From the NCBI GenBank assembly GCA_023101725.1, contig JALJCO010007928.1, positions 992,001 through 1,056,000 on the forward strand: 64,000 nt of DNA, written 5' to 3'. Shown piece by piece: positions 13,301-24,566 of this stretch. The DNA comes from Atherinomorus stipes. Its lineage: Eukaryota > Chordata > Actinopteri > Atheriniformes > Atherinidae. Under the pieces are notes generated by a model, which saw nothing but the letters and a program-made list of their open reading frames with translations, searched no databases and was not told the origin of the DNA. The position numbers and the translations under genes are program-made. How positions within the stretch are numbered: position 1 is the stretch's first letter; every line of letters starts with the position of its first letter.

Positions 13301-14317
13301 TGCAAGCACAACATCCAACCAAGAGGATCTAAATGTTGCTGTGATATCTGGGTTTCCCTCCTGAACCCGTTGCTTCAGTTACCCAATCTTGCATTACCAG
13401 AAGAAAGCAGATTTATTGATGGATACAATTATTAGGCCAATATTTGGTATTTTGACAACATGACACTGTGTTGCAATGTGAGAAAATCTTTCCCCTATGA
13501 GGACTTTGGCATTTTACTTTGCAAGTTCAAGGAGGCATTTAACAATGAGCTGTTTGAGCCCCATCTGACCCTGTGTTGTCCGAGGACTTTTGAACCATTA
13601 GCGGTGATGTTCAGGTTGGTGTTGTTGATTTGTGATGCAACTGTGGTTCAGTTATGTTGCATTTGATAATTACAGGGAGAGAGGAATTAATAGTTTACAT
13701 TTTAAAGAATACTTTGACTCAAACTGAAATTACCAGTACTGTAAACTACATAAATATATATAAATGCTAAAATAACTGTGTTTTTTAGCACCTACATATT
13801 GAAATTTAGTTAATCATCAGTCTAAACAAATAAGAAAGACTGTTGAATTATCTATTTAGCCTATCTAAAAAAAAATTGTCAGTCGTATTTTTAATTTTTA
13901 AAACCAAGTGGCTGTTTTATTCCCAGTATTGAATATTTTAAGGACATCCAGCCCTTGCAAGCATCCTTACTGATTAAATCTAAGCTGATTCTTGGGACAC
14001 ATATCACTCGAAGATGAACTCAGAATTGACTTACGTCATAGTTGTTTTTAATCCTGTACATAACAAAGCAGAAATCCTTAATTTGAAGAATGAGGGAACT
14101 CATTTTCACTGAACATCAAAATGAAAACCTGAACTTATGAGGCAAACAATTCACCATCAGTGCTGCAGAGCACCACATTCCCTCTTGTTAGTACCTGATA
14201 GTACCTGCAGCTTCATTAAAGGACTCCAACAGTGACATCAGTCCTTCCATTGCAGCACCTTTCCCTCTTCTCCTCTTCCTCATCATAATTTCATTATATA
14301 CTAACTTAGAGAGTAAG
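10347..14317. other. Intergenic AT-rich DNA, no gene found
   Basis: No supported gene in about 4 kb. CA/TG-rich patches occur at about 11310-11335 and 12170-12440, and a poly-A tract at about 13084-13100. The longest frames (118 and 123 codons on the minus strand) translate to cysteine- or lysine-rich low-complexity sequence with no domain I recognise. Confidence 0.45.
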
Positions 14318-14396
14318 TACGTAATTAAACTTTATTTGTATAGTACTTTTCACAGACAGGGGTCACAAAGTGCTTCACATAATAACACATACAGTG
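14318..14396 (-). repeat. Retroposon 3' tail (minus strand)
   Basis: Read on the minus strand, the sequence has the pattern GTGAAGCACTTTGTGA, then a GCTATAT-like motif, then AATAAAGTTTAATTA. This type of tail is widespread at the 3' ends of fish non-LTR retroposons. It closely resembles the copy at 30551-30640. Only the tail is present. Confidence 0.55.
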
Positions 14397-15586
14397 TTAT
14401 GATTGACTCTCAGGTGTTTAAGGAGGTTTGTTGTGTTGCTGTAATAACTTCATGTCTTCCCACACATCTTAGCACAGTGTTGCTATTCAGCTCTTTATGT
14501 GACTGCAGACTGAGAGGCACACTGCACTGCGCTGTGCCACGACTACAGTAGGCGGAAGAAAAAGTAGTTCCTACCAACTTGGTTTCGCCAAGATCCTGAT
14601 ATTATTTATTTTCCACTGTGTTCCAGCTCGTGATAAACATGTTTACCCCAAATTACGAAAATATTGATTTTCTACGACAAAAATGGATTCTAGAAAATAA
14701 AAAGCTGGTATTGGAGGTGTCAATATTTCAGCATGGATCCACACATTGCTACTTTAAGGTTCTGTTAAATTGATCAATAAAGCTATAGGCACAACGTCTG
14801 CTGGTTGGTCAGTTGTTTTCCCTTTACTCATCAGTAGGAAAGCTGTAAACATCAATGGTACTTCCCAAGCAGCACAATGTGACGTCGTAAATGATATGTT
14901 ATTAACTGCCCACCAGAAAAACTCATAACTAAAACACACACACAACCACACGCAAACAAACATACGAATATCAGGAGGGAAAGGGTGACTTCATGTATTT
15001 GTTTAAAAAGATTTTAAAAATAGTTATATTCTTGTGCTTTATGATAAATTTATGTTGGTACTAATAAAAAATGTTCTACTAGATTGTCATATTTAGGATA
15101 GTTAGTCTTGGGACAGTGCCATGCACTGAAGCTATATTAGCTGTGCATGTGCAGTTTAAGTAAAATAAATTAAAGCGTTAAAAACGTAAATAAACAAATA
15201 CTTTTCCACTTCTTAAATGGTGAAATGCATGCTAAAATAAAGACAGGAAAACTAAGAAGTATACTGTATTACTAATCAAAGCTGCCTTTGCAGGACGTTT
15301 GTGCTCAGCTGACACTTATTTTAAGATTTCAGTGGTCACATGATTTTTTTTTTCTTATAACAGATTAAAATAAAACAAATTTATTTTTCAAGTTGGTCTG
15401 CAAGTGATCTTAGAACAGGGGTCATGAAAGGTTATGTCAGTGCAAGTGCATCAGTATTGAAGAACAATTTATTTGATGTTATGTAACACAAATCGTGCAT
15501 TACACATTTAATGCACATATTACATCTAAAAGCCAAATTATCAATATGTATGTTGGCCATCATTTCTTATTTGCTTGTATTGCAAA
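14397..15586. other. Intergenic DNA, no gene found
   Basis: AT-rich sequence with no gene or element that I can support. Its last eight bases are the left target duplication of the next element. Confidence 0.45.
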
Positions 15587-15986
15587 TAGGGATGTAACGA
15601 TATGAAAATTTCATATCACGGTTATTGTGACCAAAATGATCACGGTTATTATTTATATCACGGTATTATAGAAATACCCCCCAGCATCTTTAAATATATC
15701 CAAAATGGGTTTAAATGTTTACTTTGTCCTTTTTGAAGGGGGAAAAATCTCCAGATTACTGTACACGTGGGCGCCTTCGTCGCCTTCTGCCATGTTTTCA
15801 TTAATTAAACACTGCAAGCTGGGACTGCAACTGCTTTTCCAGCCAATGAGCAGCATCACTGCTGGGTTTTTTCAAAGTGCAGTAATCAGTCACGGTTTTC
15901 ACAATATTTAAATTTTGAAACGGTATTACTAATCGTCGGGAATTTTATCACGATTAACCATTTTACCGGTAATCGTTACATCCCTA
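15587..15986. mobile_element. hAT-type MITE with perfect 8-bp TSD
   Basis: A 400-bp element starts TAGGGATGTAACGATA and ends TCGTTACATCCCTA. It is flanked by the perfect 8-bp direct repeat ATTGCAAA (15579-15586 and 15987-15994). Subterminal ATCACGGTTATT-like repeats occur near both ends. The hAT assignment rests on duplication length and the TAGGG terminus. No coding capacity is visible; a 68-codon frame at 15705 is chance. Confidence 0.9.
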
Positions 15987-17393
15987 ATTGCAAAACAGGC
16001 AGTAACTGAAGTTTGTAGGGGAACATTTTCAATAGAGAGTAATAAAGCATAACAGCATCACTGCTCTTGTGCTTTTACTGCTTTTACTGTTTCCTTCCCT
16101 CAAACCTCCCACCCTTCTCTTATATTTGGGCCAAAACATGAGATCACCTAGCAGTGAGACATGAGGGTGCAAGTTCCACAATAGTTCTACATCTTGAATT
16201 ATACTGAAAGTGTGCGCATTTGTGTGTAGGAGTGTGTGTGTTTATTATCACACTTCATCTCTTGTTTGGGTTTCAGTAGGTTACACACGGCTGCTGAGAG
16301 GAGGCTGTATGATGATTACCATTCATAGTGCTACAATGAGCTCATCTGATTTCATGCGCACAAACTCTCTCACATATACACCGACACAACGTGCACGCTC
16401 ACGTGCTTAAGAGAACAAAGATGGCAGCTAAACTTTTGCATGAAATCGGTTACATAAACACATACTGTACGCATTCAAATACCACAAAACTGCTGTAATA
16501 ACACAAACAAGGTGAGCTCAGTTTTAGATGTTTTATATTTTCTGTGACCTCAGCTCAAGTTTTACTTTGTTTGAATGGTCATAAATAGAACAGAGTTATT
16601 GTTGAATGCAGACTTTGTGGAAGAAATGAATATTACTGATTTTTGCAGTTGTGTATTTTTGATGAAGTCATCATTTCTCGCATAGTGATGGTGTTTCCTG
16701 TTCTTTTGTTTGTTTGTTTTCTTCAACTTTCTAATAGATGCTTTCAAATAAAATGGCAAGCTTCTGTTTTAAATAACATTAAAGAGTATCTGGAGAATAA
16801 AACAGCTGTATTGGAGTCATATTGGCATAATAAGCTCAGGGGAAAAAAAGTGGATAAAGCAATGATGCAAAACAAGGCAGCACATACTTTACATGAATAA
16901 AAAAACATAAAAGCTTGGTCTAACCTTGCAGAGCACAACTCAGCAGTTCATAAACTCCTTGTTTGAGTTGCTCTCACAGGTGTTTCAGTCAAGTCAAAGA
17001 TTATAAAGGAACTTGCTGCAGGAGAAGCCTTTCAGTCTACATTTATTAAATGTTGAGTACATTACATACTGACAAAAGCAAATAATAAAAGTAACCCAAG
17101 CACCCTTTATACTCTGCTTTAGAGGCCATTCCTGATTTCCTCATCTATGACACCGTGACATGAATTATGCCATCAGCTCAGGGTCCAGCAGGTCTGTGCA
17201 GAAACATATGCAGTTCAAAAATTTGTAACAGCACGGACTGATCTTGCTAACTTCCTGGATCCATTTCCTTCTAGGAAAGGGAAAAAAAACAAAGGGGCAA
17301 ACAACATGGAGAATTACAAGAGTGAAGTTGTAGCTGAAAGCTCTGACAGTTAATAATTTGATTTAATAACAGACATCAAGAAATATGTTTCAG
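15987..17393. other. Intergenic DNA, no gene found
   Basis: TG/CA-rich short tracts occur near 16210-16250 and otherwise AT-rich unique sequence. No coding pattern is supported. Confidence 0.45.
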
Positions 17394-17819
17394 GTCCCAA
17401 GGTGGAGATACAAGCAGTGGGGTGACCGTTCTTTTGCAGTTGCTGCTCCTAGGTTGTGGAACAAACTACCCCTCGACATCGCATCTCCATTGATCTTGGC
17501 CTTTTTAAATCAAAGCTGAAGACCCACTTTTTTAGATTAGCATTTAACTCCATCTAGGATAGTTTTTAGGTAGTTTTTATTTTAATCAATCTGTCCATTT
17601 CTTTTATTTTATCTGTCTCCTACAGGCTCTTAATACCCTGCAGCGCTGTGGCACTTCCCAGTTATTTCTTATTCCTTTTGCTTGTCTTGTTTTATTATTT
17701 TTCTTTTTTTGCATTTGTGTACTTTTTATGGCTTAATTGTGAAGCACTTTGAGTACCATTCTTGTTATTTTAAAGGGCTATACAAATAAAATTTGATTGA
17801 TTGATTGATTGATTGATTC
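17394..17819 (+). pseudogene. CR1/L2-type LINE 3' end with reverse-transcriptase C-terminus
   Basis: From about 17394 the translation reads GDRSFAVAAPRLWNKLPLDI, then after a frameshift FKSKLKTHFFRLAF and a stop near 17557. This WG/GDR..APRLWNxLP..FKxxLKTHLF pattern is the C-terminal end of ORF2 in jockey-superfamily LINEs (CR1, L2 and Rex-like clades). About 260 bp of 3' UTR follow, ending with a tail motif (GTGAAGCACTTTGAGTA, then CTATACAAATAAA) and a (GATT)n run at about 17790-17818. Most of the element is missing, as usual for 5'-truncated LINE insertions. Confidence 0.75.
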
Positions 17820-19839
17820 AGACAGTCAACGAGAGCTCAATAATCAATGTCCAATAAGAGAAAATCAAAAGGCTGCTTATCTTTTCACATAGACTTGATT
17901 TCAATCTATATCCCAGTCTGTATACTGTGAATGAACTTGTGAGACTCATGGGGGACTTTGTCAAATTCACATGTATTAATCTTTATACAGAAATGTTTTG
18001 CAATGCAAACTGGAAAGCAGAATTTTAAAATGTTCAAGTGGTTTACACTCTTGGCTAACAGCAATGTTTCGTGTCTGGATCTCTAACGAGGCCTTTGTTG
18101 GCGGAGGTGATATTCCAGGACACTTTGTTTTCTTTCTGGTATCAGTTTTATAAAAAACAAAGATGAATAAATACACGTTACAGTGTATAACCTGAAAGAC
18201 AACTGTATTCCTTTAGTTGAAACTTAAGTCAAGTTCACATTTCCAGAATAGCATCATAACTGGTGTCACTGTGTGACCTTTACACCATCAGATAAGGCTA
18301 AGCGAACCATCAGTCATTTTCCAGGGCCTCCTTGGGACCTTCACATTCCTTTTTGCCACGTATTGTATGTCTAGTAAATAAACAAGGCATGACTAAACCG
18401 TAAAAGTCATTAGTAAATGTCAATTAAACCTGGTCCGCCAGAAATCCACATGCAAACTTTCCCAAAGTGTGACAACAGGTGAGGTCTGTGTGGGCGGAGC
18501 TCAAAACCTAAAGCATGTTCTACATATTATGTTGCCACAGCAACTACGGTGCACCCAGGTTTCTACCAGTCAAGCTCTAAACCCTGTGTGACCTGATTAT
18601 AAACAGGACACACACACACACACACAAAGTCACGCATTCAAAAGCGAGTTGATCATGAAGGTTGTAAAACACGGCTATCTGCTGTTTGATATAGAAAGAT
18701 CTCTCAGAGCCTTTCATGTATTCATTGGTGACCTGTTAGATACTGTACAAAGATGGGTTGATGGAAAAACATTATGAAAGAAAAGACTTACATGTACAGA
18801 CTCAGAAAGAAAGTGAAAGATGGAGTGCTAGCTTGATCCTAAAAGGAGGGACGGACTTTTGGGGTCGACGTGGGTCACAGACTCATAGACAGACAAGCTC
18901 TTAGACAGTTTTGTCAGACAGACAGGTACAGAGACAGACCGGCTGGTTGATCTACTTGTTCATAACAGCTGTAATTATTGAATTAGTCTGAAAGTTCAGT
19001 CCAAGTCCTCCTCACATTTCACATCTAAGCTAAGCTGCACCACAGAGCCGTAATCCTGTGCCTGCCAGCCTCGGATCAACGTGTGTGTACGAGAGAGAAA
19101 ACACAAGAATGAGGTTATATGTGCTTGTTTTTGTATATGAGAGCAAGTTTGTGTTCACTTTTCCCTCCCCTCCACACCCCTTCTCCTCCTCGTTCCCCCT
19201 CACCCCCTCTGTCAAACACATACACACACCTGTGTTAGTGTTTTCAGGTGTATTTGGTTTGGTTTGGCGGGGAGGGAGGGAGTGGAGTTTAGTGTATTAT
19301 CGCCCTGAGAAACCTCTGATCTCTAAATGTACTCACTAAAACCCTGCTGCTTGGAGGAGGGCTTTACACTGATGCAAACACACATACAAATGCCAACAGG
19401 TGTGTTGTGCCCAGTGTGAGCACTGATTTGCACATAGTGTCAAACAGCGCACAAAGGTTGGGTGTGTGTGTGTGCGTGCATACAGCACATGTCTCTGCTG
19501 AGAATCTTTGATGAGAATACTGAAAAGGTTCTTCTTGTTGAAGCTGCTCTGGGTCTAATCCTGCCTGCTGACAGAGCTTCATCCCCATCACTTCCTCATA
19601 TGCACACGCAAACACACACACTCACACAAAACACACTTTTAGCAGCTGGCCTGGGCTTGACAAAAAAAGCTTCAAGCCGTAATTGGCAGGTTACACTTTT
19701 CTGGAGTTGGAAAATTCCTGTGACACCAGCATGTTTTGAACTTTGAATGTTTGCTGCTCAGAGTTAAAAACTGCTCTCCACTTCAGGAAAGTGCACTGAA
19801 GCTGCAGATTCTTCCCATGCAGTGCATCTAATATGAATA
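17820..19839. other. Intergenic DNA with CA tracts
   Basis: No supported gene. A CA tract lies at about 18608-18626, TG/CA patches at 19200-19230 and 19460-19630. Frames of 85-94 codons here overlap those tracts on both strands and are not credible genes. Confidence 0.45.
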
Positions 19840-19988
19840 TACACACACCGGCCACTTTATTAGGTAAACCTGTCCAACTGTTCGTTAACACAAATTTCTA
19901 ATCAGCCAATCACATGGCAGCAACTCAATGCATTTAGGCATGTGGACATGGTCAAGACGATCTGCTGCAGTTCAAACTGAGCATCAGA

Positions 19989-20467
19989 ATGGGGAACAAA
20001 GGTGATTTAAGTGACTTTGAACGTGGCATGGTTGTTGGTGCCAGACGGGCTGGTCTGAGTATTTCAGAAACTGCTGATCTACTGGGATTTTCATGCACAA
20101 CCATCTCTAGGGTTTACAGAGAATGGTCCGACAAAGAGAAAATATCCAATGTGCAGCAGTTCTGTGGGCGCAAATGCCTTGTTGATGCCAGAGGTCAGAG
20201 GAGACTGGCCAGATTGGTTCGAGCTGATAGAAAGGCAACAGTAATTCAAATAACCACGGTTACAACCAAAGTCTGCAGAAGAGCATCTCTGAATGCACAA
20301 CACATCCAACCTGGAAGCAGATGGGTTACAGCAGCAGAATACCACACCGGGTGCCACTCCTGTCAGCTAAGAACAGGAAACTTACCAACATTGGACAATA
20401 GAAGATGGAGAAATGTTGCCTTGTCTGATGAGTCTCGATTTATGCTACGAAATTTGGATGGCAGGCT
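19989..20467 (+). pseudogene. Tc1-like transposase, 5' part
   Basis: The frame opens MGNKGDLSDFERGMVVGARR and has the N-terminal helix-turn-helix typical of Tc1 transposases (SISETADLLGFSCTTISRVYREW, residues about 23-46). A later segment retains the catalytic-domain start SDESRF, which holds the first catalytic aspartate. Between the two the reading has drifted and seems shorter than usual for the family, suggesting an internal deletion or compensating frameshifts. The frame is then cut by the hAT-type insertion at 20468; residues beyond about 160 of the continuous frame belong to the insertion. The 3' half lies about 8.9 kb downstream. Confidence 0.85.
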
Positions 20468-20552
20468 CAGGGCCGGTTCTAGCCACTTTGGTGCCTTAGG
20501 CGAGATTATAGTTTGGTGCCCCCCTGTCCTGGCGCCTAAGTTTCTAGATTAC

Positions 20553-20736
20553 GGGTGTCCAGCTGCAGTCCTTGACAATCCTGCAGGTTTCTATGCGTCC
20601 TGGCTCCAACACACCTGACTCCAACTAACAAGAACTTCATAGGCTGTTGGATCCATTTAGTATCAGTCAGATGTGTTGAAGCAGAGAAACAGTGGCGACC
20701 TGCAGGACAGGGGTACTAAGGACCAACTGGACATCC
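20553..20736. mobile_element. Small palindromic MITE nested in the hAT-type element
   Basis: Left end GGGTGTCCAGCTGCAGTCCT pairs with right end ACCAACTGGACATCC, and inner segments (CCTGCAGG, CAACACACCTGA / CAGATGTGTTGAAG) are also inverted. The element is largely one imperfect hairpin. A related half-copy sits at 31249-31345. The target duplication is unclear. Confidence 0.6.
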
Positions 20737-20945
20737 TGATCTACATGAATAGACCAGGATGAGCTGCATGTGTGTCTAATGATTAGAAACACAACTGCTG
20801 CTGTAATAATGACAGAAGTCGGCAGCTGCTTGCTGGCGGACTGGTGGCGGACTGAAGTTTAGAACAAATATTTCTTATTCATGTTTAAAATCAGCTTGGA
20901 GAACCCATTCTCTCCCAGTTTTAAGCTTTTCTCACTAAGATATTG

Positions 20946-21950
20946 CAATAGGGGATTATCACGCTTACCGGAAGTTCCCGGATTTTGACACTTCCTCTTC
21001 CGGGCCATGTTAACGACAGCCGTTCCTGCTCTGTTATACTGTTTAAATCGGATAAACTCCAAACATACTTAAGTTTTCATTCTAGACTGAAGTGATACTG
21101 GATCAAAAGCTGGATCAAAGCCATCGATTTGCAGCGGTGAAGGGCCGAACTTTATAATAAAACACACGTTTGTTTGTCGCCGGTGGGGCACAACACCGCA
21201 CCTTCACAGCATGCTGACAGCATTAGCCAGCTAGCGTTTACTGACGTGTTTAACATTGTGCGTTTTAAAACACACAAACATCTGAAAATCGGGTCTGTAC
21301 CTCCCAGTTTCCAGTGGAACAACTGGGGACTGCCAAGAAAGGAGACGCTTTCAGATGCTTGTGTGTTTTCAGCCGCACAAAGTTAGGCACGTCATCAAGC
21401 TGGCTAATGCTAACCTGCTAACAATAGTCCGCCAACTACTGCTCTGTTAAACTTTGTAAATCGGATAAACGCCAATGCCAAGTTTTCATTCCAGACTGAA
21501 GTGATGCTGAGGAAGAAGTAGATTAAAACGACCGATTCGCCGCGGTGAAGGACCAAACTTTATAATAAAACGACACATGTTTGTTTGTGGCCGGCAGACT
21601 GCGCAGTCGTGTTAGCAGATGTTTGTGTGTTTTAAGATGCACAATGTTAAGCACGTCAGTAAACGTTAGCTGGCTAATGCTAGCATGCTGTGAAGTGCCG
21701 GTGTTGTGCCCCACCGGCGACAAACAAACGTGTGTTTTATTATAAAGTTCGGCCCTTCACCGCGGCGAATCGATCGCTTTGATCCACTTCTTCCTTAGTA
21801 TCACTTCAGTCTAGAATGAAAACTTGAGTATGTTTGGAGTTTATCCGATTTAAACAGTATAACAGAGCAGGAACGGCTGTCGTTAACATGGCCCGGAAGA
21901 GGAAGTGTCAAAATCCAGGAACTTCCGGTAAGCGTGATAATCCCCTATTG
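20946..21950. mobile_element. 1-kb foldback element with triplicated module
   Basis: Long inverted arms start with CAATAGGGGATTATCACGC on the left and its complement on the right. They extend roughly 340 bp (20946-21283 against 21612-21950) with few mismatches. Both arms encode, on opposite strands, the same short peptide starting MARKRKCQNPGTSGK. Between them, about 21440-21590 repeats part of the left arm in direct orientation, so a module occurs three times. No transposase domain is recognised. No target duplication could be defined. It could be a foldback transposon or a rearranged MITE. Confidence 0.65.
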
Positions 21951-22718
21951 GGAAATGGAAGCTGCTGCTTTGCAGGACAGATGCAAAACTGCTTCCAAAC
22001 CACTTTCCTTTCTTATTTTAGACACTAAACAATATGTCTGCAAAGATATTTAGTGTCTAGAAGCAAACTAAAAAAAGAACCCCAAAACTTCTGACTTGGA
22101 GCTGGAAATTCCGACTTTTGTGTTTAACGTAAATGCACCATTAGCCAAAACACACAAACACTGGTCTCACAAGGCTCCTGCAGTGACATTAATGCTTTTT
22201 GTTTTACCAGCGATGTTTGAAACCTTGTGCTGGGACAGTGAGGGTTTGATCAGTTTCACTTTGAAACTGGGGGAGACACGTTCCCTCCATCTCCAGCGCT
22301 ATCTGTGCTCATGAACTAAGCTACAGTAAGAAGCAGGCTAACAGTGAATGGTAGCTAGCAGCAACAGCTGGGCGGCAGGCAGCCTTACTTTATACACAAT
22401 ACGATTTAATATTATAAAGTACCTTCAGGCAACCTTCAGGCAACGTTCCCGGAACCTTTAGAAAACTTTCCATGATGACATTCAGCGACCGCAACCTGCG
22501 GCCTGTGACCTTAATGCAACGTTCGGGGAACGTTCATCTGTTAGCTGGGCAATGACTGAGATGACTAACCTCTACACTGTGCCCTCTGTCTTTCCTACAT
22601 TTTCACCAATGTCGTAATGTTGCAGTCGCCAGCCCCCCCCCCCGATCGCCTAAGTTGCCTATAGCAATCGCCGGCCCTGGGTCGGCTCAGAATTTAGTGT
22701 CAACAACATGAAAGCATG

Positions 22719-22722
22719 GATC
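22719..22722. repeat. Left 4-bp target duplication of the LTR retrotransposon (GATC)
   Basis: GATC immediately before the 5' LTR matches GATC at 29374-29377 immediately after the 3' LTR. The insertion is into the Tc1 transposase sequence. Confidence 0.85.
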
Positions 22723-22936
22723 TGTCACGGGGTGATAGGAGCTGCCTTTATTTTTCACTGTGGTCCAGTATTGCATGTTTTTCTACATTTGGTGTTTTAT
22801 GCAGATTAAGTGTGTTGTGCTTTTTTTAATTGTAAACTTTTTATTGGCCACGGATACATGGACAAAGGTGCGCAGCTCCGCCCTGTTTTCTCCTCCTTCC
22901 ACTAATTTCCCGGACGGGACAATTAGCAGCCCTGAT

Positions 22937-22944
22937 TATAAAAG
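22937..22944 (+). promoter_or_regulatory. LTR TATA box
   Basis: TATAAAAG lies 214 bp into the LTR, the likely core promoter of the retrotransposon transcript. The same octamer is at 28759-28766 in the 3' LTR. Confidence 0.7.
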
Positions 22945-23463
22945 CAGGTGGAATCCATCAGTATGTTGGATTCCCTGGGCGTGTCAACCTACACTGAGCT
23001 CCACAGACTGGGCCGAAGCAGAGCTGCTGTGAGGAAGACGGGACAAGCTGGAACAGAGTGACAGATTGGCCTGCAATTACGATAAGTAAAGGGACGTAAC
23101 CAAACCTATCCAGATTTTGTGAGTGGGCTGCAATAAGAGCCGAGCTGTTCCCAATTATACTTGGTTTATTGACAGCGCACCAGGACGTTGGATTGGAGGT
23201 GTGAGGAGCAGCTGGTACTTCAGGCCACTGGATTTGTGGGATCGGCAGTACCGGGAGCAGCGGGCACGTATCCACACCACACAACCTGGAAGGAGCGGCA
23301 CGGGGATCTGCACCAACCGGCCGCATCAACTCAGCACAAGCTCGGACCCTCTTCAGTGAGACTGTGGACCGGGGTGGAGGAGGAACTCTAAGAGCCAGGA
23401 GTTTTGGGGATTTCAGCCTTCCTGGTTGGATTGTTTTAAGACTTATTTTTTTTTAAGAGGGAC

Positions 23464-23469
23464 AATAAA
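23464..23469 (+). terminator. LTR polyadenylation signal
   Basis: AATAAA about 85 bp before the LTR end. The matching signal in the 3' LTR (29284-29289) would be the one used for the genomic transcript. Confidence 0.65.
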
Positions 23470-23559
23470 CCTCCTTTTTATTATACACAAACTGCTCACT
23501 GTGTCTGTGTTGGTGTGGCCCGGGGATCTTCTCTAACAGTCACAATTTGTGACATAAAT

Positions 23560-23578
23560 TGGCGTTGGTCGGCAGGAT
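23560..23578 (+). other. Probable primer-binding site
   Basis: TGGCGTTGGTCGGCAGGAT starts five bases after the 5' LTR. TGG complements the universal tRNA CCA end. The rest resembles the complement of a vertebrate tRNA-Ser 3' end but with one extra base, so the tRNA assignment is tentative. Confidence 0.55.
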
Positions 23579-23604
23579 CCCCATACCACACCTCACAGTA
23601 CATA

Positions 23605-24566
23605 ATGGCAGATGAAGTTGCTGCTGGAGGACCCTCAAATGCCAATCCAGTACCTACAATGGCCATGCCATGGTTTATGGCTCTTCCATTTATTCCAAAA
23701 TTTTCAGGTAAAGATGGAGTGGTTAAATTTGGGACATGGGTGGAACAAATGGAGTCTATGCTTAGGGCCCAGGGCCTTGATGACCAGCAAAAAGTTGATT
23801 TTGTGCTTTGGGGGCTAGATGGGGTGGCAAAAAGGCAAGTAATGCTGCTAGATGCAGCCACACGTGGGTCATCGAGGGCTATTTTGGATGAACTAAAAAA
23901 CTCTATGGTCAGCCATGCTCTTTAACTCATGTCAGAGTTCAGTTCTTTCAATGTAGACAGGAAGAGGATGAAAGCGTTGAAATGTATGTGCTGCGCTTTA
24001 GAGAAATACTTAACCGGTGGAAGGAGAGTGAACCACAGGTTGTAGCGCAGGTGGAACCCACAGCCAGAGATCAGTTCTTAAAAGGTCTAAGGCCTGGCAG
24101 AGTACAAAGGAAGATGGAGCGACTAAGCAGACAGAAGTCAGACCTCAGTTTTAGTGAGGCCTGCTTGGAAGCTCAAGCTTTAGAAAAGGAACAGAATGGG
24201 AATGCTGAGGCTCAAGCTGCCAGAGTCTCTGCACCCCCATCTACAGATATGCATGAACTAAATAGGTGGAAGGACGATGTTAAGACTGAGCTTAGACAGG
24301 AAATGCATGATCAGCTAGCCACCATTAGCAAGACTCTAGTGGAGGAGGTACGGAAACTGACTTCCACAGAAGGCTACCAGAGCCAAAGACAACTCCCCGG
24401 TCGTAGGGTGGGACCTGGACGCCATCAGCAGAGGCCACACCCAGGGGGGAACTTTCAGTGGGATCAAAATGGTAGGCCCATATGTAGAGCCTGTGGGAAG
24501 CCAGGACACATCCAACGCTACTGCAATACCACGGCTCGTCCCCTAGGACAGGATCCGTTAAACTAG
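23605..24566 (+). pseudogene. gag: Retrotransposon gag (capsid/nucleocapsid), frameshifted
   Basis: Gag forms the cytoplasmic particle and binds element RNA. The start chosen is the ATG at 23605 (MADEVAAGG...), which begins just after the LTR and primer site. The first part ends at a stop at 23923-23925. The second part continues in the -1-relative frame from about 23922 to a stop at 24564-24566, so one base-type indel near 23920 has split the gene. The second part shows the capsid-type LRF..ILNRWKE...FLKGLRP region, a charged helix-rich stretch, then a basic tail. A CCHC zinc knuckle, CRACGKPGHIQRYC, follows (about 24487-24528). Total length, about 320 residues, fits a Gypsy gag. It is followed by a possible -1 frameshift site into pol. 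Confidence 0.88.
24557..24563 (+). promoter_or_regulatory. Candidate -1 ribosomal frameshift heptamer at gag-pol junction
   Basis: GTTAAAC sits in the gag frame as G TTA AAC directly before the gag stop TAG (24564-24566). The downstream protease frame is -1 relative to gag and open across this point. GTTAAAC is a known functional slippery heptamer in nidoviruses (established knowledge). I did not find or fold a downstream pseudoknot. Confidence 0.5.

Larger units (their letters stand above)
20468..22679. mobile_element. hAT-type non-autonomous element (CAGGGCCGG termini)
   Basis: It starts CAGGGCCGGTTCTAGCC and ends CGCCGGCCCTG, an inverted terminal pair. The flanking octamers GGCAGGCT (20460-20467) and GGTCGGCT (22680-22687) match at six of eight positions, a decayed 8-bp duplication consistent with hAT. 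Related CAGGGCCGG-ended repeats are familiar from fish genomes. No transposase is seen. Much of the interior is made of other elements: a palindromic MITE at 20553-20736 and a foldback at 20946-21950. The segment near 22420-22545 has repeated ACGTTC/GGAAC motifs. Confidence 0.75.
22723..23554 (+). repeat. 5' LTR (832 bp)
   Basis: It begins TGTCACGGGG and ends TTTGTGACA, giving TG...CA boundaries with a short terminal inversion (TGTCAC/GTGACA). It contains a TATAAAAG box and a polyadenylation signal. Compared with the 3' LTR it is three bases longer: two extra T in a T-run near 23445-23455 and one extra base near 23527. I saw no substitution when reading them side by side. Open frames of 67-123 codons occur identically in both LTRs and have no recognisable product. 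Confidence 0.95.

Noticed and set aside
22760..23391. Repeated 67-123 codon frames in both LTRs as possible accessory genes
   Set aside because: They are identical only because the LTRs are identical; they overlap promoter and polyadenylation signals and have no recognisable domain.
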